From NCBI GenBank assembly GCA_963761005.1, contig CAVXFK010000027.1:496001-560000 (forward strand): DNA of 64,000 bases. Reading direction: 5' to 3'. The DNA comes from DASWJZ01 sp963761005. Its GTDB lineage: Bacteria > Pseudomonadota > Alphaproteobacteria > Rhizobiales > Afifellaceae. This document shows, piece by piece, positions 8,480-16,803 of this stretch; within the stretch, counting starts at the first letter, position 1, and every line of letters starts with the position of its first letter. The position numbers and the translations under genes were made by a program. A model generated the notes under the pieces. It ran no database searches. It was not told the origin of the DNA and saw only the letters and a program-made list of their open reading frames with translations.

Positions 8480-9355
8480 ATGATGAGAGCGGATCCGGTC
8501 GACGCCGGACAGGCGCTACGGTGCGATTCCTATGAGGAGCTCAACGGCGACCCCGCTGTCGGGCTGCTCGTCCTCGTCGACCACGCGAGCAATCTGATCC
8601 CGCCGGAATACGGCACGCTCGGGCTGTCCGAAGCGGAGCTTCGGCGCCACATCGCCTACGACATCGGGGTCGCGCCGCTGGCGCGCGAGCTCTGGGAGCG
8701 CCTGAGCGCGCCGACGATCCTCACATGCTTTTCGCGGCTTCTTATCGACCCGAACCGCGGCGAGGACGATCCGACGCTTCTGATGCGGCTTTCCGACGGG
8801 ACCGTCGTGCCCGGCAACCAGGCTATCGACAGCGCCGAGCGCGAGCGCAGGCTCAACCGCTTCTATCGGCCGTATCACGTGGCGATCGAGCGGTGGATCG
8901 AGGCGATGCTTCGATCCGGCGTCCCGCCGGCGATCCTCTCCATCCATTCCTACACCCCGGAATGGAAGGGGACGCGGCGGCCTTGGCACGCAGGAATTCT
9001 GTGGGATCGCGATCCGCGCCTTGCGCGTTTGCTGCTCGACCGGCTGCATGCCGAGCACGGTCTTCGCATCGGCGACAACGAGCCCTATTTGGGCTCGCTC
9101 AAGAACGACACCATGTACCGCCACGGAACCGGGCGCGGTCTTGCGCATGGGCTGCTGGAGGTCCGGAACGACCTGATCGAGACGCCTGCCGGCGTGCAGG
9201 AGTGGGCCGACAGGCTGGAGCCGATCCTGCGCGAAGCGATCGCGGAACCCGGGCTCCATGTCGTGCGTCATTTCGGCTCGGAGTCCGACGACGACGCGCC
9301 GGGGCAAGGAGAGAACGATGCTGCAGATGGACAACGCAACCCGCACCGCGCTTGA
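8480..9355 (+). CDS. N-formylglutamate amidohydrolase family protein
   Basis: 291 aa, FGase (PF05013) fold: metal-dependent hydrolase that in the histidine pathway cleaves N-formylglutamate to formate and glutamate. Visible: LLVLVDHASNLIPPEYG near the N-terminus with the metal-binding DHAS, the FSRLLIDPNRGE segment, SIHSYTPEW, and HGLLEVRNDLI near the end. Start ATG 8480 (an adjacent ATG at 8483 is possible). It overlaps DUF1244 by 38 bp and is followed by gapR, a gene order found in many Rhizobiales. No hut genes are nearby, so the in vivo substrate is open. Confidence 0.88.
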   Translation: MMRADPVDAGQALRCDSYEELNGDPAVGLLVLVDHASNLIPPEYGTLGLSEAELRRHIAYDIGVAPLARELWERLSAPTILTCFSRLLIDPNRGEDDPTLLMRLSDGTVVPGNQAIDSAERERRLNRFYRPYHVAIERWIEAMLRSGVPPAILSIHSYTPEWKGTRRPWHAGILWDRDPRLARLLLDRLHAEHGLRIGDNEPYLGSLKNDTMYRHGTGRGLAHGLLEVRNDLIETPAGVQEWADRLEPILREAIAEPGLHVVRHFGSESDDDAPGQGENDAADGQRNPHRA

Positions 9356-9626
9356 GGCGGCCGCCTTCCGCCGGCTGGTCGCGCATCTTCGCGAGCGCAC
9401 TGACGTGCAGAACATCGACCTCATGAATCTCGCGGGCTTCTGCCGGAACTGCCTGTCGAACTGGTATCGCGACGCGGCGGAAGAGCGCGGGCTTGCTATC
9501 TCGAAGGAGGAAAGCCGCGAGGTCGTCTACGGCATGCCCTACGACCAATGGCGCGCGAAATATCAGGCAGAAGCCGGTGACGCCGCGAAAGTCGCTTTCC
9601 AGAAAAATCGTCCGTCGCACGACTGA
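9318..9626 (+). CDS. DUF1244 protein
   Basis: 102 aa, start ATG 9318 behind AAGGAGAGA. Matches the small conserved proteobacterial DUF1244 family, with the diagnostic NLAGFCRNCLSNWY (CxxC) at about residues 37-50 and YGMPYDQWRAKY. The conserved cysteine pair suggests metal or redox chemistry, but no activity is established. The start lies inside the end of the amidohydrolase gene, so translation is likely coupled. Confidence 0.93.
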   Translation: MLQMDNATRTALEAAAFRRLVAHLRERTDVQNIDLMNLAGFCRNCLSNWYRDAAEERGLAISKEESREVVYGMPYDQWRAKYQAEAGDAAKVAFQKNRPSHD

Positions 9627-9716
9627 CCTTTGGATAGTGAGGATTGCCGGCCCCGCGGTGTTGACCTCGCGGGGGCGAACGGGGCACGCCGGACCGGTCG
9701 ATAAGGAGTCTTCCGT

Positions 9717-10031
9717 ATGGCCGAAAATGGCGTTTCAGCCGAACTGTCCCCCATCACTGCTTCTGCGTCTCTCGGTTCCGGGACGGCGGCGTCGGGGCAG
9801 CTCAGGTCTCTCATCGAGCGGATCGAGCGCCTGGAGGAGGAGAAGAAGGCGATCGCCGACGACATCCGCGATGTCTTCGCCGAGGCCAAGGGCCAGGGCT
9901 TCGACACCAAGGTCATGCGCCAGGTGATCCGCCTCAGGAAGAAGGACACGGCAGAGCGGCAGGAGGAGGAGGCGCTGCTCGACCTCTATCTGCACGCGCT
10001 CGGCATGGTCCCCGCCGAAGCGGCGGAATAG
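9717..10031 (+). CDS. gapR: GapR (DUF2312), DNA-binding nucleoid protein
   Basis: 104 aa. The C-terminal ~80 residues are the DUF2312/UPF0335 domain: SLIERIERLEEEKKAIADD coiled coil, then EAKGQGFDTKVMRQVIRLRKK and a terminal ALLDLYLHALGM. In Caulobacter GapR is a nucleoid-associated protein that prefers overtwisted DNA ahead of forks and RNA polymerase and is needed for chromosome replication and the cell cycle. The first ~27 residues, Ser/Ala-rich, are a non-conserved tail. Stands alone with about 90 bp of leader after DUF1244 containing a CCCCGCG/CGCGGGG hairpin. Confidence 0.95.
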   Translation: MAENGVSAELSPITASASLGSGTAASGQLRSLIERIERLEEEKKAIADDIRDVFAEAKGQGFDTKVMRQVIRLRKKDTAERQEEEALLDLYLHALGMVPAEAAE

Positions 10032-10035
10032 CCGC

Positions 10036-10875
10036 TCAGACGAGACGGCCGGAAGCGCTCTTCCGGCGGATCAGACGGCCTTCTCGGTCAAAATCGAAGA
10101 GCAGTCGCCGCTGCGCCAGCGCACGGGCGAAGAGCCACGCGATCAGCGCGCCGAGGAGGCCGCCGGCGAGGACGTCGGAGGGATAGTGCGCCGCGATGAA
10201 GATGCGGCTCATCGCGATCCAGAAGCCGAGTGTAAGAAAGATCCAGCGAAGCCGCGGGAAGAGCAGCGCGAGCGCGAGAGCGAGCGCCATCGCGGTCGTG
10301 GCGTGGCCGGACGGGAAGCTCGCCCAGCCGGCGTCGCCCGACCAGAAGTCGAAGGCGTAGTTCCCGGCGTCGGCGAGGTGCTTCGGGCGGGCGCGGCCGA
10401 TCATGTACTTGGCGAGGTTGGCGATGATGCCCGAGACCGCGACGGAGACGAACACGTAGAAGGCGGCGAGCGACCGGGCTGTCCGTCTCACGCGCACGTG
10501 CCTCGCCAGCGCGCCGGCGTCGAGGCTCAGCATCACGATCAGGAAGATCCCGGTGCTGAGCAGGATCCAGTCCGACTTCCCGAAGCGCGTGACGTGGTGG
10601 AAGAACGCGACCGTCGGTACCGGAAGGCCTGCCTGCCAGGCGACGAGGACCGGGTCGAGCACGAAGGCGACCATCGCGAGAGCCGAAGCGATCACGGCAA
10701 GCGCGTTCAGAATCACCAGGAGATCGTAGGGGATGACGTGAATGCGCACGTCCCGCCGGCGGCGCGCGAGGAACGCGCCGGACTTCAGGAGATTTGCCCT
10801 GAGCCGCTCGTAGACGACAAGCGGAAGCGCGCCGAGGCGGTCGACGATCGGGGCGCGATCAAGCTCTGCTGACAT
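10036..10875 (-). CDS. PAP2-family membrane phosphatase
   Basis: 279 aa with about six membrane helices. All three acid-phosphatase motifs are intact: KYMIGRARP (KX6RP), PSGH, and SRIFIAAHYPSD (SRX5HX3D). Such enzymes dephosphorylate lipid phosphates, including undecaprenyl pyrophosphate, phosphatidate or lipid A phosphates, on the periplasmic face of the inner membrane. The long N-terminal cytoplasmic arm with RARRRRDVRIH-like basic residues is typical of the Rhizobiales branch. It is convergent with gapR (5 bp gap) and upstream of envelope genes, which fits a cell-envelope role. Exact substrate unknown. Confidence 0.9.
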   Translation of the reverse strand: MSAELDRAPIVDRLGALPLVVYERLRANLLKSGAFLARRRRDVRIHVIPYDLLVILNALAVIASALAMVAFVLDPVLVAWQAGLPVPTVAFFHHVTRFGKSDWILLSTGIFLIVMLSLDAGALARHVRVRRTARSLAAFYVFVSVAVSGIIANLAKYMIGRARPKHLADAGNYAFDFWSGDAGWASFPSGHATTAMALALALALLFPRLRWIFLTLGFWIAMSRIFIAAHYPSDVLAGGLLGALIAWLFARALAQRRLLFDFDREGRLIRRKSASGRLV

Positions 10876-10937
10876 CGCGGGCGGACACTATCAGGCCCGC
10901 CACGGTGCGGTCGATACGCCGGGCCGGCGCGGCGCCG

Positions 10938-11612
10938 CTAGTATTTCGGCGGGGCGCCGAGCGAGACGCTGATTCCGGCGGCGAACTGGTGCGTCAGCAC
11001 GTTGGTCTTGAGCGTTCCGCCGCCGACGAGATCGGCGTCGTTCCAGCTGTAGTTCGCCTTGTATTCGGCGAAGAGCGAGACCCCGTAGGCGACGTCCATG
11101 TTGATGCCGATCATGCCCTGCACGGTGGGCCCGGCGACCTGATAGTTCCAGGTGGTGCCCTGATAGGGGATCGTCTTCACTTCGACGTGCGGGAAGGCAA
11201 CGCCGGCTCCGACCCCGGCATAGAGGCTGAAGCGATCGTTGAGCGGCATCCGGTAGAGGGCATTCACCGCCGCGGTGTTCAGGCCGTCGGTGAATTCCAA
11301 ATGCGAGAAGGGGATGGTGCCGAGATGCGCCGCCTTGACCTTGGCGTGCGTGTAGTCGATCGCGACACCCCAATGCGGCAGGTTGAAATCGTTCAGCCAC
11401 CAGGTTCCACGCACGCCCCAATACGGCGGCATGTGGAAAGAGTCGCCATACCAGTCGACGTCGTAGGTCCCCGACACGAGCGGCGTGCTCAGGTTGACGT
11501 CGCTGTTGTTCGCGGTGTTGAAGCCGCCGTAGGCGGAAAATTGATATTCGGCTTTCGCCGCCATCGGCGCGAGCGCCGCTACGGCAAGCACTGTGCATCT
11601 GAACGTATGCAT
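10938..11612 (-). CDS. outer-membrane beta-barrel protein, LpxQ-like
   Basis: 224 aa from ATG 11612 (GGCGGGGG upstream), starting a signal peptide that ends MAAKA/E. The mature protein is a run of amphipathic strands ending in an SVSL-type strand. Segments such as PPYWGVRGTWWL, WGVAIDYTHAKV, HLEFTDGLN and FAEYKANYSW resemble the Rhizobium outer-membrane lipid A oxidase LpxQ, which converts the proximal glucosamine of lipid A to aminogluconate. It could instead be a relative of unknown function; activity is inferred from family resemblance. The next gene upstream is divergent-free, and 60 bp separates it from the PAP2 gene. Confidence 0.7.
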   Translation of the reverse strand: MHTFRCTVLAVAALAPMAAKAEYQFSAYGGFNTANNSDVNLSTPLVSGTYDVDWYGDSFHMPPYWGVRGTWWLNDFNLPHWGVAIDYTHAKVKAAHLGTIPFSHLEFTDGLNTAAVNALYRMPLNDRFSLYAGVGAGVAFPHVEVKTIPYQGTTWNYQVAGPTVQGMIGINMDVAYGVSLFAEYKANYSWNDADLVGGGTLKTNVLTHQFAAGISVSLGAPPKY

Positions 11613-11743
11613 TGGGCCCCCGCCCAACTTGATCAAGCGCAGGCTAACACGCGCGCCGTTTGAGCGAAATCATCGGCCGCGACGAACTCGCACGGCGTGG
11701 CACACAGGCCACAGCGCGGGCTCGAACTTCGGAGCGCGGAAGA

Positions 11744-13411
11744 CTACTCGATCAGGCTGGCAAAGAGCCTGGAGAAGAAGCCCTGTTCCTTGCCGTTCTG
11801 GCGACCGCCTTTCGGTGCGAACCGGTCGACGGGCGGCCCGGAATCGTTGCGAAGATCGGCGACCTCCGAAGCCGCATCGGGTGCGACAAAAAGGTCTGCG
11901 GTCTGCGTCGGCTTTGGCATGGCGAGTTGCGCGACGTGCGGATCGGCGGGCGCGGAGGCGTCGATCAGATCGAGGAGCGCATCTTCGTCGCCGTCATAGC
12001 TGGGGAGGTCGCTCGCAGCGAGGACTATGCCCGATCCGCGCTGCACGACCGGAGCCTCGGTGCCGCTGCGATTGTCTGCAAGCTGCGCCGTATCTGCCGG
12101 CCGGGGTGTCGTGCCCGCTTGGTGGGTGAGCGCCGCCACCAGTGCCGGTGCGGGCTTGCTGATCGCATCGGACTGATCGACCGCGGCGAAGGCCGCAAGG
12201 ATCGCCCGGTCGGCTCCGGAGATCGCGGACGGCGCCGCCGCAGGCTGGGCATAGGCGAGCTGCACCGGCTTGGCAGCTGCCCGGTTCGAGCCGTTCGGCG
12301 CCGAGATCAGCGTGGCGATAGCATCCTCGGCGCGCTTCGTCGCAACAGGCCTGACACCGATCCCGATTTCCTCTGCGTTTGGCGTGGTGGCGCTACCGAC
12401 AAGCGCGGGCATCACAAGCGCGTTGATCACCTCGGCGTTCGCAGAAGCAACTACCATCGGCTGAGGTTCGCCAGGCGCGGCGCTGTCATCGGTGGGCCGC
12501 GCACGCGGTATGCGCGTGTCGATCGACGTGTCGACGGCGGCCGCGACGACATCTTCGTTCTCGGCGGCGAATTCGGCCTGTTGCTCCTGCTCGACGGTCT
12601 GCTGATCGGGCTTGCCGCTGCCGCCGGTGAAGACGCGCGCGAGCCAGCTCTTGGTGCCAGCGTCGGTGCCGGTGCGGTCGGCGACCTCGGTTTCCGACGG
12701 CTGCGGCTCAAGATAGGCAAGCGCGGAGTCGCCCATAGCCTTCCGGCGCGCGACGGCCTCCGCATAGCCTGGGAGCGGCTTGCCGTCGGCGGGGATGTGC
12801 AACGTGTTGCCGTTCGGGAAGAGCGCCAGCAATTGCTCGCGGCTCATGCGCGGCCAAGCGCGCACGCCGCCGGTGTCGGTATGGACGAAGGGTGAGCCGG
12901 AACGCGGATAATAGCCGACGCCGCCGCCCTGCATCTTCATCGCGATCGCGCGCAGTTGTGCAAGCGGCACATCCGTCACGAACCAGTCCATCGCCTTGCC
13001 GAGGCGGTGCTGGCTGTTCTTCGCGACGCCGCTCGTGCGCCTGCGCAGCATCTCGTTGGTGGCGGGCGAGCGGTAGGCGGAGACGACATGGATATAGTCG
13101 TGCGAGCCGCTCTCCTGGTAGATCGCCCAGACGAGGTCGAAGAGATGCGGATCCATATGGATCGTCGCGTCGCGACGCCAGTCGCGAAGGAACTCGTTGA
13201 GCTTGTCGAGCACGGCCCTGTCGTAGCGGCCGTTCCGCTTGAAGGTGAACTCGCCGCGTTCGCCGGTGTGGGAGAAATAGAGCTTCAGCGTCTCGTCCGG
13301 CTCCCGCGACTCCGCCGGCACGGACGGCATGATGAAGAAAACCGCAAGAAAAAGGCTGATCGCAAGCCCGAGGGAGAGCCCGATCGATAATGGTCCGGTT
13401 GGATGTTTCAA
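11744..13411 (-). CDS. DUF882 / peptidase M15-type murein protein with long disordered tail
   Basis: About 555 aa. A membrane anchor or signal (SIGLSLGLAISLFLAVFF) precedes a DUF882 (YcbK/MepK-like) domain at about residues 45-200. The zinc ligands are visible: HRLGKAMDW (His and Asp) and FVHTDTGG (His), plus SAYRSPATN. These domains cut peptidoglycan cross-links. The remaining 350 residues are low-complexity, Ala/Thr/Asp-rich, and end in FFSRLFASLIE, a short amphipathic segment. The start is taken as TTG 13411 (GAGGG upstream); an in-frame TTG at 13438 is possible. It is transcribed after the L,D-transpeptidase, so both belong to a murein-remodelling group. Confidence 0.83.
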   Translation of the reverse strand: MKHPTGPLSIGLSLGLAISLFLAVFFIMPSVPAESREPDETLKLYFSHTGERGEFTFKRNGRYDRAVLDKLNEFLRDWRRDATIHMDPHLFDLVWAIYQESGSHDYIHVVSAYRSPATNEMLRRRTSGVAKNSQHRLGKAMDWFVTDVPLAQLRAIAMKMQGGGVGYYPRSGSPFVHTDTGGVRAWPRMSREQLLALFPNGNTLHIPADGKPLPGYAEAVARRKAMGDSALAYLEPQPSETEVADRTGTDAGTKSWLARVFTGGSGKPDQQTVEQEQQAEFAAENEDVVAAAVDTSIDTRIPRARPTDDSAAPGEPQPMVVASANAEVINALVMPALVGSATTPNAEEIGIGVRPVATKRAEDAIATLISAPNGSNRAAAKPVQLAYAQPAAAPSAISGADRAILAAFAAVDQSDAISKPAPALVAALTHQAGTTPRPADTAQLADNRSGTEAPVVQRGSGIVLAASDLPSYDGDEDALLDLIDASAPADPHVAQLAMPKPTQTADLFVAPDAASEVADLRNDSGPPVDRFAPKGGRQNGKEQGFFSRLFASLIE

Positions 13412-13564
13412 ACGCGGTCGCCCTCTGACTTCGCCCAACCGGCACCAGCGGGCGCAATCGTCGCGTAAGATGCTTAATCAGGAATTAAAAATCGGGCTAT
13501 GGCAGAATTGCGGCGCTTCCGGGCGCTTTGCGGCCGAATCCGGGCAAAGTAAACGGTTTGGCTC

Positions 13565-15190
13565 CTAAGAGCCGAGATAGGCCGCGATCGCCCCGTCGTA
13601 GCCGTAGATGTCGTCGAAGTGACGCAGCGTGCCGTCGGGTTCGACCCTTAGGGTGAAGTAGGCGAGATGCACGGGGATCGTCCGGTCGAGGTCGACGCGC
13701 CGCTCGGCCCCTCCGTAGAGCGCCTGAAGCCGGGTGGAGTTCCATTTCGGCGCCGCCACCGGGAGAATCGCGTCGGCAAAGTCGAGCGGGTTCTCGACCC
13801 TGACGCAGCCGTGGCTGAAGGCGCGATAGTCGCGCTTGAAGAGCGACTTCGACGGCGTGTCGTGCATGTAGACGTCGTGCTGGTTCGGGAACATGAACTT
13901 GATGCGGCCGAGCGCGTTGAAGTCGCCCGGTATCTGGCGGATCTGCACGAGCCGCGAATCGACCCCGTCCCAGGCGACCCAGCGCGGATCGATCTGGCGC
14001 ATCTTGCCCTGCACGCGGGCGAAGACCTCATAGCCGTGGCTCTCGAATTCATAGGGATCGGAGCGGAGCTCGGGCATCAGCTCCTTGCGCACGATCGAGG
14101 CCGGGACGTTCCAATACGGATTGACGATGATGTGGCTTATCGCGTTCGAGAAGATCGGGGTCGGGTTCGTCGGCTTGCCGACGATGACCCGCGTCTCGTG
14201 CACGACGGCGCCGTCCTCCACGACACGCGCCTTGAACTCCGGGACGTTCACCAGGACGTGGAAGGCGCCGAGGTCGCGCGGCATCCAGCGCCAGCGCTCG
14301 AGGTTCGCGATGATCGCCGCGATCTCTTCTTCGCGGCTCCGCCCATTCATCACCTGCAGCGTCTGTGGCCCGACGATGCCGTCGGCGTTTAGCCCTTTCT
14401 CCTTCTGGAAGGCCTTCACTGCCTCGACGAGCGGCGCGTCATAGACTTCCGGATCGGCATCGGCGGAGGGGAGGGCGATACGAAGGCGTGCGCGCAGAAG
14501 CGAGGCGCGCGAGTCCTTCTCGCCCGGCTTCAGGAGCCCGCCGTCGGGGATGACGATCCGGGTTTCGTCGTCGGCGCTGGCGCGGAGCTTCGCGAGCTCG
14601 GCCTTGAGTGCGGCATATTGCGGGTGCGGCGGCTCGTAGCTCGCGAGGTCCGCGGCCACGTCAGTGGACTGCGAGAGCCGGGTCAGGGCTTCCGCCAGAT
14701 CGGGGCGCTCCGGCTCCGCGGTGATGAGATCGCTGATGTCGGTCGGCCGGATGCGGCCGGAGGCGATGTGGGTGACGAAGCGCGCGACGGCGCGGGTGAA
14801 CTCGACGTCGGCTTCCGCAAGCTCACGCGGATCGTCGGCGTAATGCGCCGCAAGCTTCGGCGTCGCATAGGCGCTCGGGTCGAGACCGTAGTCCGCCGCC
14901 TTGTCCATCGCCTGACGGAGCGTCGTCATCTGCGCCGGCGCGTCGAGATCGCCGAGCCAGAGAAGATCGAAGCTCCGCGCGGCGTAGAAGTCGCGGACGC
15001 CGGCGAGCACGCCCTTCTCGATCGCATCGCCGCCATCGCTCGCTGCGTCAAGAACGGCCTGGACGGCCGTTTCGCGCGGCGACGGTCCTGCAACCGCGTG
15101 CTCGAACTCGATGCTATCGATGCGTGCAAAGGCCGGCATTGCAAAGCCGGCGAGCAGGGGGATCAGGAGCGCAACGCGCAGCAAATTCAT
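13565..15190 (-). CDS. L,D-transpeptidase (YcbB/LdtD type)
   Basis: 541 aa. Signal peptide (RVALLIPLLAGFAMPAFA), a YcbB-like scaffold region, a peptidoglycan-binding domain around residues 235-290 (KGLNADGIVGPQTLQVMNG), and a C-terminal YkuD catalytic domain with the active-site motif SHGCVRVENP at about residue 460. It forms 3-3 meso-DAP cross-links in murein or attaches proteins to it. Full length for the large LdtD class. It lies between the NtrC-like regulator and the M15 peptidase on the same strand. Confidence 0.93.
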   Translation of the reverse strand: MNLLRVALLIPLLAGFAMPAFARIDSIEFEHAVAGPSPRETAVQAVLDAASDGGDAIEKGVLAGVRDFYAARSFDLLWLGDLDAPAQMTTLRQAMDKAADYGLDPSAYATPKLAAHYADDPRELAEADVEFTRAVARFVTHIASGRIRPTDISDLITAEPERPDLAEALTRLSQSTDVAADLASYEPPHPQYAALKAELAKLRASADDETRIVIPDGGLLKPGEKDSRASLLRARLRIALPSADADPEVYDAPLVEAVKAFQKEKGLNADGIVGPQTLQVMNGRSREEEIAAIIANLERWRWMPRDLGAFHVLVNVPEFKARVVEDGAVVHETRVIVGKPTNPTPIFSNAISHIIVNPYWNVPASIVRKELMPELRSDPYEFESHGYEVFARVQGKMRQIDPRWVAWDGVDSRLVQIRQIPGDFNALGRIKFMFPNQHDVYMHDTPSKSLFKRDYRAFSHGCVRVENPLDFADAILPVAAPKWNSTRLQALYGGAERRVDLDRTIPVHLAYFTLRVEPDGTLRHFDDIYGYDGAIAAYLGS

Positions 15191-15211
15191 CGTCGAGCCC
15201 TTCCGCTTCGA

Positions 15212-16681
15212 CTAGGCCCGCGCCAGCTCCTTCAGCCCGGCATGCGCGATCCCGTAGTCCTTCATCTTTCGATAAAGCGTCGAGCGGCCGATACCGAGCC
15301 GCCGCGCCACTTCGCTCAGACGACCGCCGTAATGGTCGATCGCGAAACGGATCACCTCTTCTTCGAGCACACCGAACGAGCGCATCTCGCCGCGCTCATC
15401 CAGGAGGCGCGTCACACCATACCGGGCGAGCCCCCCTTTGTCAGCGCGGGGAGGCAAGGTTGAAACCGGCTCGCGCCGGAACTGTTCCCTATTCGCAACA
15501 TCTCCGGGGCCCCCGGCGCTGCGCGGCGCCCCGGCGGGGCCGCTCGCCCCGGGAATCGACGGGAAATCGCGCGGTGTGAGCTCGCCGCCCTCCGACAGCA
15601 TGATGGCGCGGAAGACCGCATGCTCGAGTTCGCGGACGTTACCGGGCCAGTCGTGCGCGGAAAGAAGCTCGATGGCGGAGGCGGTCAGGCCGAAGACGCC
15701 GGTGCGCCCGGCCTCTGCGGCGAGCCTTGCCAGGAAGCCACGCGCCAGCACCTGAATGTCGCCATGGCGCTCGCGCAGCGGCGGCAACCAGATCGGAAAG
15801 ACGTTCAGGCGATGGAAGAGGTCCTCGCGAAAGCCGTTTCTGCCGACTTGGTCGACCAGACGACTCGCCGTCGCCGCGGTCAGCCGGATTTCTCTGCGCG
15901 GCGGCTGGCGCGTGCCTCCTTGTTCCAGCGAGAGGAAGCGCGCGAGTCTCTCCTGCGCGGCCGGCGGAAGCGCGCCGATCTCGTCTAGGAAGAGCGTGCC
16001 GCCTGCTGCCTCCGAGAGCCGGCCACGCTCGCCGAAGAGCGTTGCTTCGACATCGGCCGTATCGATCTCGCTGCAGCGCACCGTCACGAAGGGGCGATGC
16101 TTGCGCGCGCTCGACCCGTGGATTGCGCGCGCAAGCAGCTCCTTGCCGACGCCGCGCTCGCCTTCGATCAGAACGGAAATCGAGGAGCGCGCAGCGCGTA
16201 CAGCAAGTTGGCTCACCCGCTCCATGGCGGGCGACTGCATGACGATGTCGCCAAGGCTGAGCGCGCCGGAACGCGAGAGCCGCATCCTGAGGACCTCGCC
16301 TTCGAGCGCGCCGATCTTGAGCGCGTTCATGAGCGAGACGCGAATGCGTTCCGGTGTCGCCGGCTTGACCAGGAAGTCGACGGCTCCGGCGCGAATCGCG
16401 GAGCCGCCGAGATCGGCTCCCGTTGCCGCCGTCTGCACGATCACAGGTACCGAGAGCGAATGGCGCGCAAGCCGTTCGAGCACCGTCATGCCGTCCATCT
16501 CCGGCATGACGAGATCGAGGATCATCGCGGAGACCGGCGTCGGATCGGCCTTCAAAAGGCGCGCGAGTGCGGCTTCGCCGCTCCCGACTCCCTCGACTGA
16601 GTGACCTTGGCTTCTTAGGATTTCTTCGATGTGGCTGCGTTCGGCGGGATCGTCATCGACGACCAGGACGTGAACTGCCAT
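15212..16681 (-). CDS. NtrC-like response regulator lacking the sigma-54 loop
   Basis: 489 aa from ATG 16681, preceded by GGAAGGTGAT. Receiver domain 1-120: acidic VVDDDP, phospho-acceptor Asp in MILDLVMPEMDG, conserved Lys in FLVKPA. AAA+ domain about 150-370: Walker A GERGVGKE, Walker B GGTLFLDEIG, arginine-rich RERHGDI region. The GAFTGA loop that touches sigma-54 is missing: after LFGE the chain goes directly to RGRLSEAAGG. C-terminal Fis-type helix-turn-helix with RRLGIGRSTLYRKMK. It probably activates sigma-70 promoters or represses, as known for Rhodobacter NtrC. Its cognate kinase is not in the window; the adjacent L,D-transpeptidase is a likely target. Confidence 0.9.
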   Translation of the reverse strand: MAVHVLVVDDDPAERSHIEEILRSQGHSVEGVGSGEAALARLLKADPTPVSAMILDLVMPEMDGMTVLERLARHSLSVPVIVQTAATGADLGGSAIRAGAVDFLVKPATPERIRVSLMNALKIGALEGEVLRMRLSRSGALSLGDIVMQSPAMERVSQLAVRAARSSISVLIEGERGVGKELLARAIHGSSARKHRPFVTVRCSEIDTADVEATLFGERGRLSEAAGGTLFLDEIGALPPAAQERLARFLSLEQGGTRQPPRREIRLTAATASRLVDQVGRNGFREDLFHRLNVFPIWLPPLRERHGDIQVLARGFLARLAAEAGRTGVFGLTASAIELLSAHDWPGNVRELEHAVFRAIMLSEGGELTPRDFPSIPGASGPAGAPRSAGGPGDVANREQFRREPVSTLPPRADKGGLARYGVTRLLDERGEMRSFGVLEEEVIRFAIDHYGGRLSEVARRLGIGRSTLYRKMKDYGIAHAGLKELARA

Positions 16682-16803
16682 ATCACCTTCCGTAAGCATC
16701 AACCGGCCGCCGCCGGTACGCGACGCAAACCGGGCGGACTGTCCCTCGCTTACGGTTAAGAACGGATTAGCAGGCCGCGGGAACGCGGGTCTTGAGCAGG
16801 AGA

